The position numbers and the translations under genes are program-made. A stretch of 44,226 nt of DNA from a virus, in the IMG/VR virus record IMGVR_UViG_3300032820_000023, positions 1 through 44,226 of that record; one strand, written 5' to 3'. The notes beneath the pieces were generated by a model, which was not told the DNA's origin, did not search any database, and saw nothing but the letters and a program-made list of their open reading frames with translations. Below are positions 8,280 to 16,447 of this stretch, piece by piece (within the stretch, counting starts at the first letter, position 1; each line of letters opens with the position of its first letter).

Positions 8280-9359
8280 TTACGATGCTCCGTTAAAGAA
8301 CCCGTACGCGCTGGGATTGTGAATCACCAGTGCGGCCATTGCCTCAATCAACCTCGCCGGGCCACCGCCGTTGTCAGTCAATTCCTTGATCTGCGGTAGT
8401 TTGCCATAACGGATTTCAGCCTTGTCAAACGGGATAACGTATCCCTTGAAAGGCGCGGCCGTAACAGTTTGGCCATGCGTGGTCTTGGCTGCGCTAGAAC
8501 CCGTGGTCGCAGTCGTGCTTATGTGAACGGTGGGGTGTAGTCGTAGTCGGCCGAAATCACCTTCGAACACATCGATCACGTTGATATACGACCGCTCACT
8601 TGCCGCTTGATTGAAGGTTTTAACCGCAATTTGGTTATCTGCTTCTGTCGCGGCAACTGCCGTGTGCGATTGCGTGAAGTTCGTAAACGAACGCTTCAAG
8701 GTCGGGCCAAGGAGCAGATCGTAGTCACGAATCGTGCCGGTAGTGTTGTAGATACTCTTCAACACATCTTGCACGTTTCCTTCAGTGAGGTTTGCCGCAG
8801 TTGCGGTGCTGATTGAATCCCCCGGACACAAAAACCCGGTCGGTACAAAATCATCCGTAGATGTGTTTGTCCCAGCCGCATGGAGAAAACTCCCCAAGCC
8901 TTTTGTGATGTACGGGTTCTGACTCCCACTCTCCGCGTCTGCGTCCGTGTTGCCCAAGAACGCCAACTCCATGTCGCGCTTGATCTCCACCAATTTCTTG
9001 GCGATACCATTCGCGAGTTCCGACTTAACGCCAGCAACAATCTGAATCTCGTCTGCAAGATTCGAAATACGGAACGTGCGCCGAAAAATCTGCACATAGT
9101 TCTGCATCAACTTACGATTGACGCCGGGGTTAACGTAGTCACCTGTTACAACGTCTGTCGCTTCAAATATACCAGTGTTGACTGCGGCCTCGTACTTATC
9201 CATTTGCCACCCCATCACCACATTGCCGGGCTTCTTCCCTTTTTTCGCAAGAGACGAAAAAACAGTAGATTTAGCATCGACATTGGAGATCAAGTTAGAC
9301 AAATCCTCTCTACCACCCGATTGGATGGCGTTATATCCAGCTTCTAAAAGAACTGCCAT
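8280..9359 (-). CDS. Major capsid protein, SU10/DUF5309 type (HK97 fold)
   Basis: 359 residues. The N-terminus (AIQSGGREDLSNLISNVD, then a segment with STVFSSLAKKGKK and a Trp-Gln-x-Asp at VVMGWQMD) matches the SU10 major capsid family, as do the middle part with VQIFRRTFRIS and the long helix KKLVEIKRDMELAFLG. Length is typical of the family. It follows the scaffold gene, as expected for capsid assembly. The start has a good ribosome site (AAGGAAAG about 8 bases upstream on the minus strand). The C-terminal part has KAEIRYGKLPQIKELTDNGG, again usual for the family. Confidence 0.85.
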   Translation of the reverse strand: MAVLLEAGYNAIQSGGREDLSNLISNVDAKSTVFSSLAKKGKKPGNVVMGWQMDKYEAAVNTGIFEATDVVTGDYVNPGVNRKLMQNYVQIFRRTFRISNLADEIQIVAGVKSELANGIAKKLVEIKRDMELAFLGNTDADAESGSQNPYITKGLGSFLHAAGTNTSTDDFVPTGFLCPGDSISTATAANLTEGNVQDVLKSIYNTTGTIRDYDLLLGPTLKRSFTNFTQSHTAVAATEADNQIAVKTFNQAASERSYINVIDVFEGDFGRLRLHPTVHISTTATTGSSAAKTTHGQTVTAAPFKGYVIPFDKAEIRYGKLPQIKELTDNGGGPARLIEAMAALVIHNPSAYGFFNGAS

Positions 9360-9402
9360 ATGATTTTATCTTTCCTTATCTATGAGTATACACATACCCA
9401 GT

Positions 9403-9408
9403 ATTATA
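9403..9408 (-). promoter_or_regulatory. Possible -10 element before the capsid gene
   Basis: A perfect TATAAT on the minus strand lies at the very end of the scaffold gene, 44 bp before the capsid start codon. I see no good -35 hexamer at 16-18 bp. It may raise capsid expression, but a chance match in this AT-rich gap is equally possible. Confidence 0.25.
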
Positions 9409-10459
9409 AGTAATCATTTAAGATTACGTTTGCCAAGGAATCCTCATCTTTAGACTTATCAAAAGATTTCCTAGCGGAAGCTGAACGGGCGGCAGCGGGT
9501 TTAACCTGTGTTGGGGCAGATGTGGGGGCTGCTGGTTGGGCGGGTGCTTTGGCTTTAGGTTTGGCTAAATTGCTTTTCGGGCTACTCACCATTTCCCTAT
9601 ATGCCTGCAATCCCAGTTGGAATATGCTCACATCCGCTTTCCACGTTGGGCGGGTTCTGATTTCCGGTCGGTTTTTCAAGATTTCTTGTGCCTCTTGATA
9701 ACCAACGGAACTTCGGTCTTTCCAGTAAGTGAACACTTTGTCCACTTGGTCATTTACTTGGGATTCCTCCTGCAAGTAAGTAAGCCTTTCGGGGAGATGT
9801 TTTTTAATAGATTTGCGGGCATTGCGCTTTATATTTCGCACATCATCCGCCGAATATTCGACATCGTCGTCGCCACTCTTTTCAACAATCGCCCCATCTG
9901 GGTTATCCTCGCACCACTCCAAGATTTCATCCGCTCTTTCCATTTCCTTTTCCACCGCGCGTTGCGATGTCAAGTTGCTGTACGGATTCGCGCCCGGAAT
10001 GTTGCCCAGTTCGGGTAATTCCTCTTTGGACTCCAACTGCTCCCGCAGGCTCTTAACCTCCGACTCCAGATCATCCACCCTGCCTTCAGCGACACGGCGT
10101 TTTGCAGTCAACTTGTCGATTCTCTTTAACAGCCCCTTTTGTGGGCTGGGAGAATCCACGGCGTCGTCTGCCGCCTGTTCAGCTTCCGCAGAATCTTCTG
10201 ATTCAGTTTGAGAAAGAACTTCCTCGGCTTCTCCTTCCTCCGGTTGTTCGTCACTCGACGATCCATCGGGAGGAGATTCTTCACTCTCCGCGTCCTCCAC
10301 CGATTCTTCGGCGGCCGGTGCTGGTTCCGGTTCTGGGGTCAACAACCTTTCCAGTTGCCCCGCCAACCCATCAATGTCAGTCGCCTGACTAGGATCAACT
10401 TCGATAGCTTCCGTCGATTCTGAAGGGCTATCACCTTCAGCTACTTCGTTTTCACTCAT
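9404..10459 (-). CDS. Scaffold protein
   Basis: 351 residues, strongly acidic. Residues 1-105 are low-complexity Glu, Ser, Ala and Pro; residues ~107-150 are a predicted coiled coil (LLKRIDKLTAKRRVAEGRVD, then DLESEVKSLREQLESKE). A mixed helical middle follows. The C-terminus has a Pro/Ala linker, then a basic patch (RSASARKSFDKSKDED). The acidic, coiled-coil protein directly before the capsid gene with a basic C-terminal tail is the classic layout of phage scaffolds, whose tail binds the capsid shell. The gene is preceded by a 153-bp gap with a terminator-like hairpin. Confidence 0.8.
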   Translation of the reverse strand: MSENEVAEGDSPSESTEAIEVDPSQATDIDGLAGQLERLLTPEPEPAPAAEESVEDAESEESPPDGSSSDEQPEEGEAEEVLSQTESEDSAEAEQAADDAVDSPSPQKGLLKRIDKLTAKRRVAEGRVDDLESEVKSLREQLESKEELPELGNIPGANPYSNLTSQRAVEKEMERADEILEWCEDNPDGAIVEKSGDDDVEYSADDVRNIKRNARKSIKKHLPERLTYLQEESQVNDQVDKVFTYWKDRSSVGYQEAQEILKNRPEIRTRPTWKADVSIFQLGLQAYREMVSSPKSNLAKPKAKAPAQPAAPTSAPTQVKPAAARSASARKSFDKSKDEDSLANVILNDYL

Positions 10460-10541
10460 GCTATTTTATAGCCCGGCAAGTGGGCTGGCAGCGGATGTTT
10501 ATAGAAGCCCGCAGAACTTCTTGCGCTATAGACGCACAAAA

Positions 10542-10580
10542 CCCCCGGTCGTCAAAAAGAATTTCGACAAACGCGGGGGG
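10542..10580 (-). terminator. Hairpin between the 73-residue gene and scaffold (attenuator or terminator)
   Basis: In the 153-bp gap, the minus-strand transcript can fold CCCCC (10575-10580 side) against GGGGG (10542-10546 side), with an inner TTGTC:GACGA helix that includes one G-U pair, and is followed by TTTTG. The inner helix is better on the minus than the plus strand, which fixes its direction. The short U tract suggests partial termination, which would set the ratio of portal to scaffold/capsid transcripts. The rest of the gap shows nothing recognisable. Confidence 0.5.
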
Positions 10581-10612
10581 TTTGTGGGGTTGTGGAAGGT
10601 TTTGTCTTGTTT

Positions 10613-10834
10613 TTAATTCATGTTATTGAGTGCGGTTTCCCGTAAATGAACCAAGTGCGCCATGAAGTCCGACAGTCCGGCTGCCCTTCCACACTGATGA
10701 ATTCGTTCTTCACCCAGCGTTTCCCCGGCGATTGCCTGTGAAGTCTCCACCTCCACAGCCGCTCCCATATTGTCAAGAACCGCATCCCACAAGACGCTAT
10801 TGTCGAACTGAAAAGGTGCTAGATTCTGGTTCAT
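10613..10834 (-). CDS. Small protein after portal, function unknown
   Basis: 73 residues, acidic and helical (LWDAVLDNMGAAVEVETSQA, later AGLSDFMAHLVHLRETALNN). There are no membrane segments. Its ATG overlaps the portal stop (ATGA-type, 10831-10834), so translation is coupled to portal. Small genes at this position in podovirus head modules are often virion proteins or assembly factors, but I cannot assign this one. Confidence 0.55.
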   Translation of the reverse strand: MNQNLAPFQFDNSVLWDAVLDNMGAAVEVETSQAIAGETLGEERIHQCGRAAGLSDFMAHLVHLRETALNNMN

Positions 10835-12933
10835 GTTACCTGATTAACTCCTATGCGGCCGATCTGTGCATTTTGCTGCTGCATAACGGACATTTGGAGA
10901 TTCTTGGAATAGTTCTCAAACAATTGCGCGAACAATTCATCGCCCTGTAACGCCTGTTGTGCTTTTGGGTTGCGCCCAACAATTTCCTGCGCGTATTGCA
11001 TCTTGGTCTGCGCCGCAGGGTCGTTCTCCACATATTGCGGCTCCATCCCCAACATCATCCCCCCGACATCAGCCTTTACGTCTTCGTACATCTTCTGGGA
11101 TGCCGTGGTCTTGTCGGTCACCAGTTCCTCCGCAATGTCGGGAGAGATCGACCGCGTAATCATTTCCACCAACTTATTACGATCCAACACACCGCCGACA
11201 TCCTGTGGCACAACATACTGCGCGATGCTCGACAATTTCGTATTAACGTACTCCGTGTCCAGTTCCCTCACATCAAACTTCAACACGAAATCAAACTGCA
11301 TCATGCCGCTTTCGGGGATTGCGTTAGTCCCGGTGATCCGCTGGATTTCTTCCGGTGATAAAAATTGCAAACTCAACTGAAACATCTGCTGGTATGCCTC
11401 CGTCCAAGTTATCAACCAGTTATTCACAATGCGTTGCTGCTTCAACTGCGTCTGGGTCGGCGGAATAGCCGGATTCGCCCGGCCAAAGTATTCGTCCGCC
11501 TGCCTCATCACAATTTCGATCAGGTTAAGCGCAGTGTTTGGCGTTCGGGCGGGCGGGTTCATAAACTCATACTCGCCCGGCTTGGTCACCGGTAACTGCA
11601 CGGCCGGGCCAATCTTATTCGCCACCCCGATCCGCTTGCTCACCATGATGGGCGGCAGTGTCTCAAAACTGGTCGAATCGAAAACAGAGTCCCGCTGCGT
11701 CTTGATCTCATTCTGCCAAGTGCGACAAATGTCCGGCACTCCCCGGCTTTCCGTAACGCGGCGTTTGAGCCGCTCCCGGCGATATTCCACGAACGGATAC
11801 CGGCAGTGAATATAATCCAGCAACTCATACTTGGCGTATAACTCATCCCCGGTCGAGTGCATCGACATGATTGGATTAAACACGGTGAAGTAAATCCCCG
11901 GCACTCCGTTCTTGTCCACCTGTCGGTTGTACGCATAAACCACCTCAATCAGGTTGTCGTACATGGTCAGGGACTCGTTCAAGGTCAAGTCCGTCACGGT
12001 CTGGCTGAAATCGTGGAGTTCGCTGGATCGACCGGCCGTCTTAACGGCTTCCTCCACCCACGCCTCGTCCCAGTCTTCGTCCACCACTTTCGCCCGCAAC
12101 TCGGCCTCGGTCAAAAATGTCCGGCGAAAAATCACCCGCGCCGACTGCAAATCCACTGTTTCGGGCGGAAACGAAATCTCCTCCCACGGCTTCAACGCCA
12201 CAATTGTAGGCTGGTTCACCGCAATGTACGCCTGTGGTATCTCGGTCTGGCCGTCATTCCGCAAATCCCGAATGGCCGACCGCGCCTCCTTCGACTCCAG
12301 ACCGGGAAACTGCGCCTGCAATATGTCAACCACAACGTCCTCCTGTTCCGCGTCCATGATGAGTTCGGGCAAGTCCTTCAACGGGTTCCCTTCCTCCATC
12401 TGGGCGGCCATCTGCATGATCTCATCCATCGTGATCGTGCGAGGCTTCAAGGCACTTTTCTGCTCCCACCCGACAAACAGCGCACTCCACCCATATTGCT
12501 GGCCATACTGGGCCAACAACTCGGACTCGCGGTTTAATGTGTGGTACAGCTTGGTGTCCACTTGCCACCGCATCAAGTTGTTCGCAATGGAAGCTGTCTC
12601 CGCATCCTTAACTTCCGTGCCCCCAACCTTCAGTGTCGCCCGGCTAAATGCCGTGGTCATAATGTCCACTGCATCGTTGATGATGGAATCTGCCAGCGGG
12701 ATGCGCGTATCGCTCGCACCATCCCACGGGAAAGCCTGACTCCCCTCCTTCATGTTCGCATCGTGCTTTTTCCCGTCGTCACTCTGCGCGTCCCACCTAG
12801 TAAACCTCACCTCATCCAGTTCGGCCACTCGCTCCAAGGAATAGCCCTCGCTTAAAGACCGATTATATTCCTTCGCCAACTCTCTCACATCAGGCGCATC
12901 CTTGGCCTGTGCTATTTTATCATTTGTCTCCAT
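10831..12933 (-). CDS. Portal protein
   Basis: 700 residues, the size range of P22/podovirus portals. The N-terminal part has EGSQAFPWDGASDTRIPLAD and then ADSIINDAVDIMTTAF, features shared by P22-type portals. The middle contains LMRWQVDTKLYHTLNRESE, and the region near 420-470 (YRRERLKRRVTESRGVPD, then QRDSVFDSTSFETLPPIMVS) is the stem/clip area. The C-terminal third is helical and Gln-rich (barrel-like). It follows the large terminase with one small HTH gene between, the normal order. Overlaps: 14 bp with the HTH gene upstream and 4 bp with the small gene downstream. Confidence 0.85.
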   Translation of the reverse strand: METNDKIAQAKDAPDVRELAKEYNRSLSEGYSLERVAELDEVRFTRWDAQSDDGKKHDANMKEGSQAFPWDGASDTRIPLADSIINDAVDIMTTAFSRATLKVGGTEVKDAETASIANNLMRWQVDTKLYHTLNRESELLAQYGQQYGWSALFVGWEQKSALKPRTITMDEIMQMAAQMEEGNPLKDLPELIMDAEQEDVVVDILQAQFPGLESKEARSAIRDLRNDGQTEIPQAYIAVNQPTIVALKPWEEISFPPETVDLQSARVIFRRTFLTEAELRAKVVDEDWDEAWVEEAVKTAGRSSELHDFSQTVTDLTLNESLTMYDNLIEVVYAYNRQVDKNGVPGIYFTVFNPIMSMHSTGDELYAKYELLDYIHCRYPFVEYRRERLKRRVTESRGVPDICRTWQNEIKTQRDSVFDSTSFETLPPIMVSKRIGVANKIGPAVQLPVTKPGEYEFMNPPARTPNTALNLIEIVMRQADEYFGRANPAIPPTQTQLKQQRIVNNWLITWTEAYQQMFQLSLQFLSPEEIQRITGTNAIPESGMMQFDFVLKFDVRELDTEYVNTKLSSIAQYVVPQDVGGVLDRNKLVEMITRSISPDIAEELVTDKTTASQKMYEDVKADVGGMMLGMEPQYVENDPAAQTKMQYAQEIVGRNPKAQQALQGDELFAQLFENYSKNLQMSVMQQQNAQIGRIGVNQVT

Positions 12934-13102
12934 GATTAAAGTATGTCAATAAAGACGATTTATAGTACCGTCTTTGGTTACCAGTTGTTCTATAAATTTT
13001 TATTTTTCCTGCTTCCGCAAGTTTTGCCAGATATTTACGCTCAAACCCCGTCAAGTCTTCAGCTTGACTAGGCGTTAGCAGCAGTGGCAGTGCCGAAACC
13101 AT
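12920..13102 (-). CDS. Small MerR/excisionase-like winged-helix protein
   Basis: 60 residues from the ATG at 13102, which overlaps the terminase stop as TGATG; the open frame extends one codon upstream to a TTG. The core reads LLTPSQAEDLTGF, then RKYLAKLAEAGKIKI and GNQRRYYKSSLLTYF. It is the helix-turn-helix plus wing pattern of MerR-like or excisionase/Helix-turn-helix_17 domains, with the conserved Arg-Arg-Tyr. It would bind DNA as a small regulator, or act in packaging given its place between terminase and portal. The last 14 bp overlap the portal start, so it is part of the packaging operon. Confidence 0.65.
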   Translation of the reverse strand: MVSALPLLLTPSQAEDLTGFERKYLAKLAEAGKIKIYRTTGNQRRYYKSSLLTYFNHGDK

Positions 13103-14730
13103 CAATACCCCCTAATCCCCGATCCTGCAAATGTCTCGGCCGTGACGTGGATTGGTTCCATCACGGCCAGATACCTCAAGGTGTCCACGGGGTCTTTCGA
13201 GGCTCCGCGCTCCCCGTCCCGGTTTGTCCACTCCTGCAAGGAATAAATCAAGTTCCCACAATCCCGGCTGACATATAGGCTTGGCTCATTCATCACATCC
13301 ACCGGGGAGGTCTGGTCGTAGTTCAACCAATCATTGATGATTGTCAGGCCGTTTGCCACCGAGATTCCGGCCGCCTGATTGAAATACATCGGAACATCGC
13401 CTTCCCCCAACAGATCGATGATCGACGTTCCGCCCTCGCGCCCGGCAGCCTGTGTCGCGCCCGCACGGGGGTCGATGTATCTCTCCTCAATTTCCTCGCC
13501 ATTCTCCAGTTCGACAACCAACTCCTTGATCTCGTCCACTCCGCGCCCACCACCTATGCTTTGCGCCGGGCCAACTGCCCCATCTGGCTTCTCGCCGGGG
13601 ATTGCCCACTCCCCGTAAGTGTCCCGATCCGGCCACTCCCTATATACATACTTGCGGCCGTTTTCGTCCACGCGCAACCATAAAATGAACCAGTTCCGAT
13701 TCCACGCCGGGTCGGCCGCCACATAATTCGTCCCGGCCGGTATCTTGTCCGAGTCCAATATGTGTACATGACAAAATTTGGGGAACTGGTTGCCCGTCAG
13801 ATTCTCCGCATATCCATACGCCCGCAACTTGATCTGGATACTGGTTTCCCCCTTCAAGGTCTTCACCATCTCCCGATACGGATTGTACGGGTTCATGGAA
13901 GTGAAGAACCAGATGATGCGGCCGTTGTCCTTCCGGTTTCTGGCCGTGTATGGCATCTCGCCCGGCGGACACCCGCCCACATTCACATTGTCCGGCAACA
14001 ACGGACTCGGCCGCGTTTCCAGTATGTCCATGCCGTTTAAGTATTCCTTCACGGTCGGCGTGTACCCGTCCACCGGGGTGAAGGTGATTAGGAGTCGGCC
14101 GGACAGTTCATGGCTCCCGGCGCGAGTCACCAACCTAAACCGCAGTGTCTCCACCCAAGTAATCGGCACAAGCTCATCACACCAAATCATGTCCACCTCA
14201 CCACCCTCAATCACCCGTATCTCCTGCGAATAGTTCATAAACCAACACTGGGAGCCGTTGGGAAGAATGAAGGTGTTCTCGGTGAAGCCATTTTTCTGCG
14301 AAAAAGAGACATTTTGAATGCGGCCCTTCTTTATGTTCTTCCACTCGGCCGGAATGTACTTGTGTACCAACTGCTGCTGATCGCGGATGCTGGACTGCGC
14401 CGTCATGCCCAACACCCAAACCTTCGACCGTTTCTTGGTCGTCATCGTCTGGATAATCCGCTTGGCCGCATACTCGGATTTTCCAGCGCGGTTTCCGCCT
14501 TGTATCAGGAGTTCGCCAACACCCTCCCAAAGTTTATCGGCGTCTTTCCAGTTGTCCGGCTCAAATCCGTAACGATAGGGGTCGTCCTTCTCCAAGCGGA
14601 TCAGTTCCTCCCGCTTTTCCAGCGCGCGAGCCAATTCGTCCAGCCCCGCATCTCCACGGGCGGCAAACTCCCGCATCTTCTCCTGCGAAGGAACTACCAA
14701 GACCGGATGTTCTGTGGGAGTAAACGCCAC
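13102..14730 (-). CDS. Terminase large subunit
   Basis: 542 residues. ATPase domain: Walker A at residues 77-85 (QGGNRAGKS), the adjoining helix SEYAAKRIIQT, Walker B at 179-186 (VDMIWCDE), and coupling motif near 213-220 (LLITFTPV). The nuclease domain has its first Asp at 340 (AADPAWNRNW) followed by strand pairs WLRVDENGRKYVYREW, and a later Asp near 435 (YIDPRAG). This is the motor that packages phage DNA into the procapsid through the portal. The gene abuts the Nmad1 gene (shared base at 14730) and overlaps the HTH gene. Length is normal for the family. Confidence 0.9.
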   Translation of the reverse strand: MAFTPTEHPVLVVPSQEKMREFAARGDAGLDELARALEKREELIRLEKDDPYRYGFEPDNWKDADKLWEGVGELLIQGGNRAGKSEYAAKRIIQTMTTKKRSKVWVLGMTAQSSIRDQQQLVHKYIPAEWKNIKKGRIQNVSFSQKNGFTENTFILPNGSQCWFMNYSQEIRVIEGGEVDMIWCDELVPITWVETLRFRLVTRAGSHELSGRLLITFTPVDGYTPTVKEYLNGMDILETRPSPLLPDNVNVGGCPPGEMPYTARNRKDNGRIIWFFTSMNPYNPYREMVKTLKGETSIQIKLRAYGYAENLTGNQFPKFCHVHILDSDKIPAGTNYVAADPAWNRNWFILWLRVDENGRKYVYREWPDRDTYGEWAIPGEKPDGAVGPAQSIGGGRGVDEIKELVVELENGEEIEERYIDPRAGATQAAGREGGTSIIDLLGEGDVPMYFNQAAGISVANGLTIINDWLNYDQTSPVDVMNEPSLYVSRDCGNLIYSLQEWTNRDGERGASKDPVDTLRYLAVMEPIHVTAETFAGSGIRGY

Positions 14731-15089
14731 TACTTCCAGAGGTTGCGACTCAACAACATCCCAATCATCCCAATGTTAGCCACATCAATATAGGCGTCCT
14801 CCAATGACTCATAATTGATTTTTGTATCACCCTTTAACTGCTTCAGTAAAATGTGCCGTATCCGACTCACCTTGTCCTGCAACCGGCAAGCAACCCCAAT
14901 CTCACCGGACATCAATATATTCGCGCTACCATAGTCCTGCTGCTTGTCGTCAAACAACTTCATACACTCCAAGGCGACCTTGACGACCTCCCGCCCCATC
15001 TCCGTCTGGATGTCCAGTCCCTCCGCCACTGCGGCCGCCACATTTTCATTATTTGTCTTCTCCATTTTCGAATTCGTCTTCGTCGTCAT
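14730..15089 (-). CDS. Nmad1/DUF1599 nucleotide-modification-associated protein
   Basis: 119 residues (111 if the ATG at 15065 is used; neither start has a clear ribosome site). The core KQQDYGSANILMSGEIGVACR, then DKVSRIRHIL and YESLEDAYIDVANIGMIGML is the signature of the DUF1599 / nucleotide modification associated domain 1 family, an all-alpha MazG-like fold found in phages. Family members are linked to nucleotide metabolism or base modification by genome context, but the reaction is not established as far as I know. Here no other modification gene (thymidylate synthase-like, kinase) is visible, so the role is open. It sits directly before the large terminase. Confidence 0.75.
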   Translation of the reverse strand: MTTKTNSKMEKTNNENVAAAVAEGLDIQTEMGREVVKVALECMKLFDDKQQDYGSANILMSGEIGVACRLQDKVSRIRHILLKQLKGDTKINYESLEDAYIDVANIGMIGMLLSRNLWK

Positions 15090-15252
15090 CCTCGTCTAGT
15101 GGAACACACATAGCCTCACAAAACAACTCCATCTTGTACATCTCCAGTGCGCCAATCAACTGGGCGTAGGTCATGTCGAATTCATCCTTGAACCGCTCCG
15201 TGACAGCGACAATCTGCTGGTAGTACGCATCCGCCTGATCGTGTGCATCCAC
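15049..15252 (-). CDS. Small acidic protein, function unknown
   Basis: 67 residues. A helical N-terminal two thirds (DAYYQQIVAVTERFKDEF, then TYAQLIGALEMYKMELFCEA) is followed by a highly acidic tail (PLDEDDDEDEFENGEDK). It overlaps its neighbours: its start shares a base with the stop region of the gene at 15252, and its end overlaps the Nmad1 gene. An acidic tail of this kind is seen in small regulators and in ssDNA-binding or DNA-mimic proteins, but nothing specific supports either. Confidence 0.5.
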   Translation of the reverse strand: MDAHDQADAYYQQIVAVTERFKDEFDMTYAQLIGALEMYKMELFCEAMCVPLDEDDDEDEFENGEDK

Positions 15253-15629
15253 TACATTTTGCCTTTCTGTCGGGGGTGCTTCCTGACCACCCAGCCATTG
15301 CCATCTGGTTTAATCGGAATCTGCATCTTCGGCACATACATCCCAGAATCCTTCACCCGCACCAGTATCTGCTTGCCATTCTCCAAGTGCGCCTCCACCA
15401 GTTTCTTATTCGGGAACCAGCAGCGTCCCGTGGTGGCAAATGTCTCTCTGGGCTGTCCCGGCTCCAAAGGAGTGTCTAACCGAAGCTCTTTGTACAGAAA
15501 CGCCTTGCCCGCATCCGTCCAGTGGATCGTGCGACCAACCTTGTAGGAATACTCCGGGTTCTCTTTTCGAACTGCAACGATCTCGGTTCTAGGGACACCT
15601 AAAAAGGCGGCAAGGTCGGATTCAGTCAT
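15252..15629 (-). CDS. Small protein with N-terminal HTH-like segment
   Basis: 125 residues. Residues 1-40 (MTESDLAAFLGVPRTEIVAV, then RKENPEYSYKVGRTIHWTDAG) look like a short helix-turn-helix that selects DNA by its second helix, as in small phage regulators. The rest is beta-rich, with repeated Lys/Arg and Gly (ILVRVKDSGMYVPKMQIPI). It is the first gene of the cluster leading into terminase. A perfect TATAAT lies 37 bp upstream. Regulator or small terminase role is possible; evidence is weak. Confidence 0.5.
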   Translation of the reverse strand: MTESDLAAFLGVPRTEIVAVRKENPEYSYKVGRTIHWTDAGKAFLYKELRLDTPLEPGQPRETFATTGRCWFPNKKLVEAHLENGKQILVRVKDSGMYVPKMQIPIKPDGNGWVVRKHPRQKGKM

Positions 15630-15665
15630 GCTCTTTTTGTCAAAAAATTTTGTAAGTCGAAATCC

Positions 15666-15671
15666 ATTATA
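15666..15671 (-). promoter_or_regulatory. Possible -10 box for the terminase operon
   Basis: TATAAT on the minus strand, 37 bp before the ATG at 15629, in a 211-bp intergenic gap (15630-15840). No -35 match is seen at 16-18 bp. The gap also holds a C-rich run (15699-15716) and GC-rich segments, but no ORF. A promoter here would explain a separate late transcript for packaging and head genes. Confidence 0.35.
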
Positions 15672-15840
15672 GGATTGGAGCGCGCGTGGCGCGATGACCC
15701 CCCTCCCCCCCGCACGGCTCCTGCGCGGGTCAAATTATTGTGCCGCGTGGGCCGGGAGTCAGGAAAACAGATTTTGTGCATTTTGTAAGTCACTGGCAGT
15801 CAACGGCTTAAAGAAAAGTTTCGCACAATAGCAGTTGTAT

Positions 15841-16293
15841 TTACTTGGCCGGATTCTCTGGCCTATCCCCTTGAACGTCAACAACTTGCGGCCTTGGCTC
15901 CGGTGGCTTGTCCGTAAACAATGAATTGATGTCGCCGTGGCTGATGTGGAGGTGGTTGTGGGTCACGGTTTGGGCTTCGTTCTCCGACAATGCCCTTATT
16001 TTGTCAGTAACGACGCCCAGCAGAATGGATTTTTGACCGGGCGGCACGGTTTTGTAAGTTTCCTGCAAATCATCCACAATTTTTGAGTGTAATTCAGTTA
16101 ATGCCGCCACCGTTCGCTGTTTCCACCCCGGCAAATCGGCCTTATTCTCTACCCTAATTCGGGCAACCGTGGTTGTACCTACGCCGACAGAATCGGCCGT
16201 TTCCATAATGCTTTTCCCGGCCTTTAATTCCTCCAAAACTTTTAGCTTTTTAGCTTTAGGGATTTTGTTGTGCCCGCCTCGATTCTCCGCCAT
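15841..16293 (-). CDS. HTH protein, candidate terminase small subunit
   Basis: 150 residues. The N-terminus is basic (MAENRGGHNKIPKAKKLKVL) and leads into a clear helix-turn-helix (ELKAGKSIMETADSVGVG, then TTTVARIRVENK). The middle is a helical region that could oligomerise (AALTELHSKIVDDLQETYK, then ILLGVVTDKIRALSE), and the C-terminus is Pro-rich and acidic. This layout (HTH, helical oligomer core, tail) is that of small terminases that recognise packaging sites. It lies three genes before the large terminase. It is also the first minus-strand gene at the divergent control region, so a transcriptional regulator is the alternative. Confidence 0.55.
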   Translation of the reverse strand: MAENRGGHNKIPKAKKLKVLEELKAGKSIMETADSVGVGTTTVARIRVENKADLPGWKQRTVAALTELHSKIVDDLQETYKTVPPGQKSILLGVVTDKIRALSENEAQTVTHNHLHISHGDINSLFTDKPPEPRPQVVDVQGDRPENPAK

Positions 16294-16313
16294 ACGGCCA
16301 AAAAACTAACACA

Positions 16314-16347
16314 ACCGGCCAAAAGGCCGAAAAAGTATTTGGCCGGT
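16314..16347. promoter_or_regulatory. Palindromic operator-like site in the divergent control region
   Basis: The 10-bp arms ACCGGCCAAA (16314-16323) and TTTGGCCGGT (16338-16347) are perfect inverted repeats separated by 14 bp. A second smaller palindrome (GGCCAAAAGGCC) overlaps the first arm, and a further CGGCCAAAA copy lies at 16296. The site is between the minus-strand HTH gene (starts 16293) and the plus-strand early block (starts 16448). This is where a repressor controlling both directions would bind. Confidence 0.5.
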
Positions 16348-16384
16348 GGGGTGAATAAACTTTGCAAAAGTTTTTGTTTTTTTA

Positions 16385-16412
16385 TTGACGGCCAGCCTTG
16401 CCGCGTGATAAA
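16385..16412 (+). promoter_or_regulatory. Sigma70-like promoter for the plus-strand early genes
   Basis: TTGACG at 16385-16390 and GATAAA at 16407-16412 are separated by 16 bp. They match the sigma70 consensus at 5 of 6 and 4 of 6 positions. The first plus-strand gene starts 36 bp downstream. It fits early transcription by the host RNA polymerase, needed because no phage RNA polymerase is visible. The divergent gap 16294-16447 holds nothing else recognisable. Confidence 0.5.
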
Positions 16413-16447
16413 ACCGCCCCGGCCAGAAAAATTAAAGGCCGTTAATT

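Noticed and set aside
11857-12739. Plus-strand ORFs of 226 and 261 residues opposite the portal gene
   Set aside because: They mirror the coding strand of a clear portal gene and show no protein-like features or starts.
15699-15716. C-rich run as a possible G-quadruplex or packaging signal
   Set aside because: A single long C run with interruptions does not show the four spaced G runs needed, and nothing ties it to packaging.
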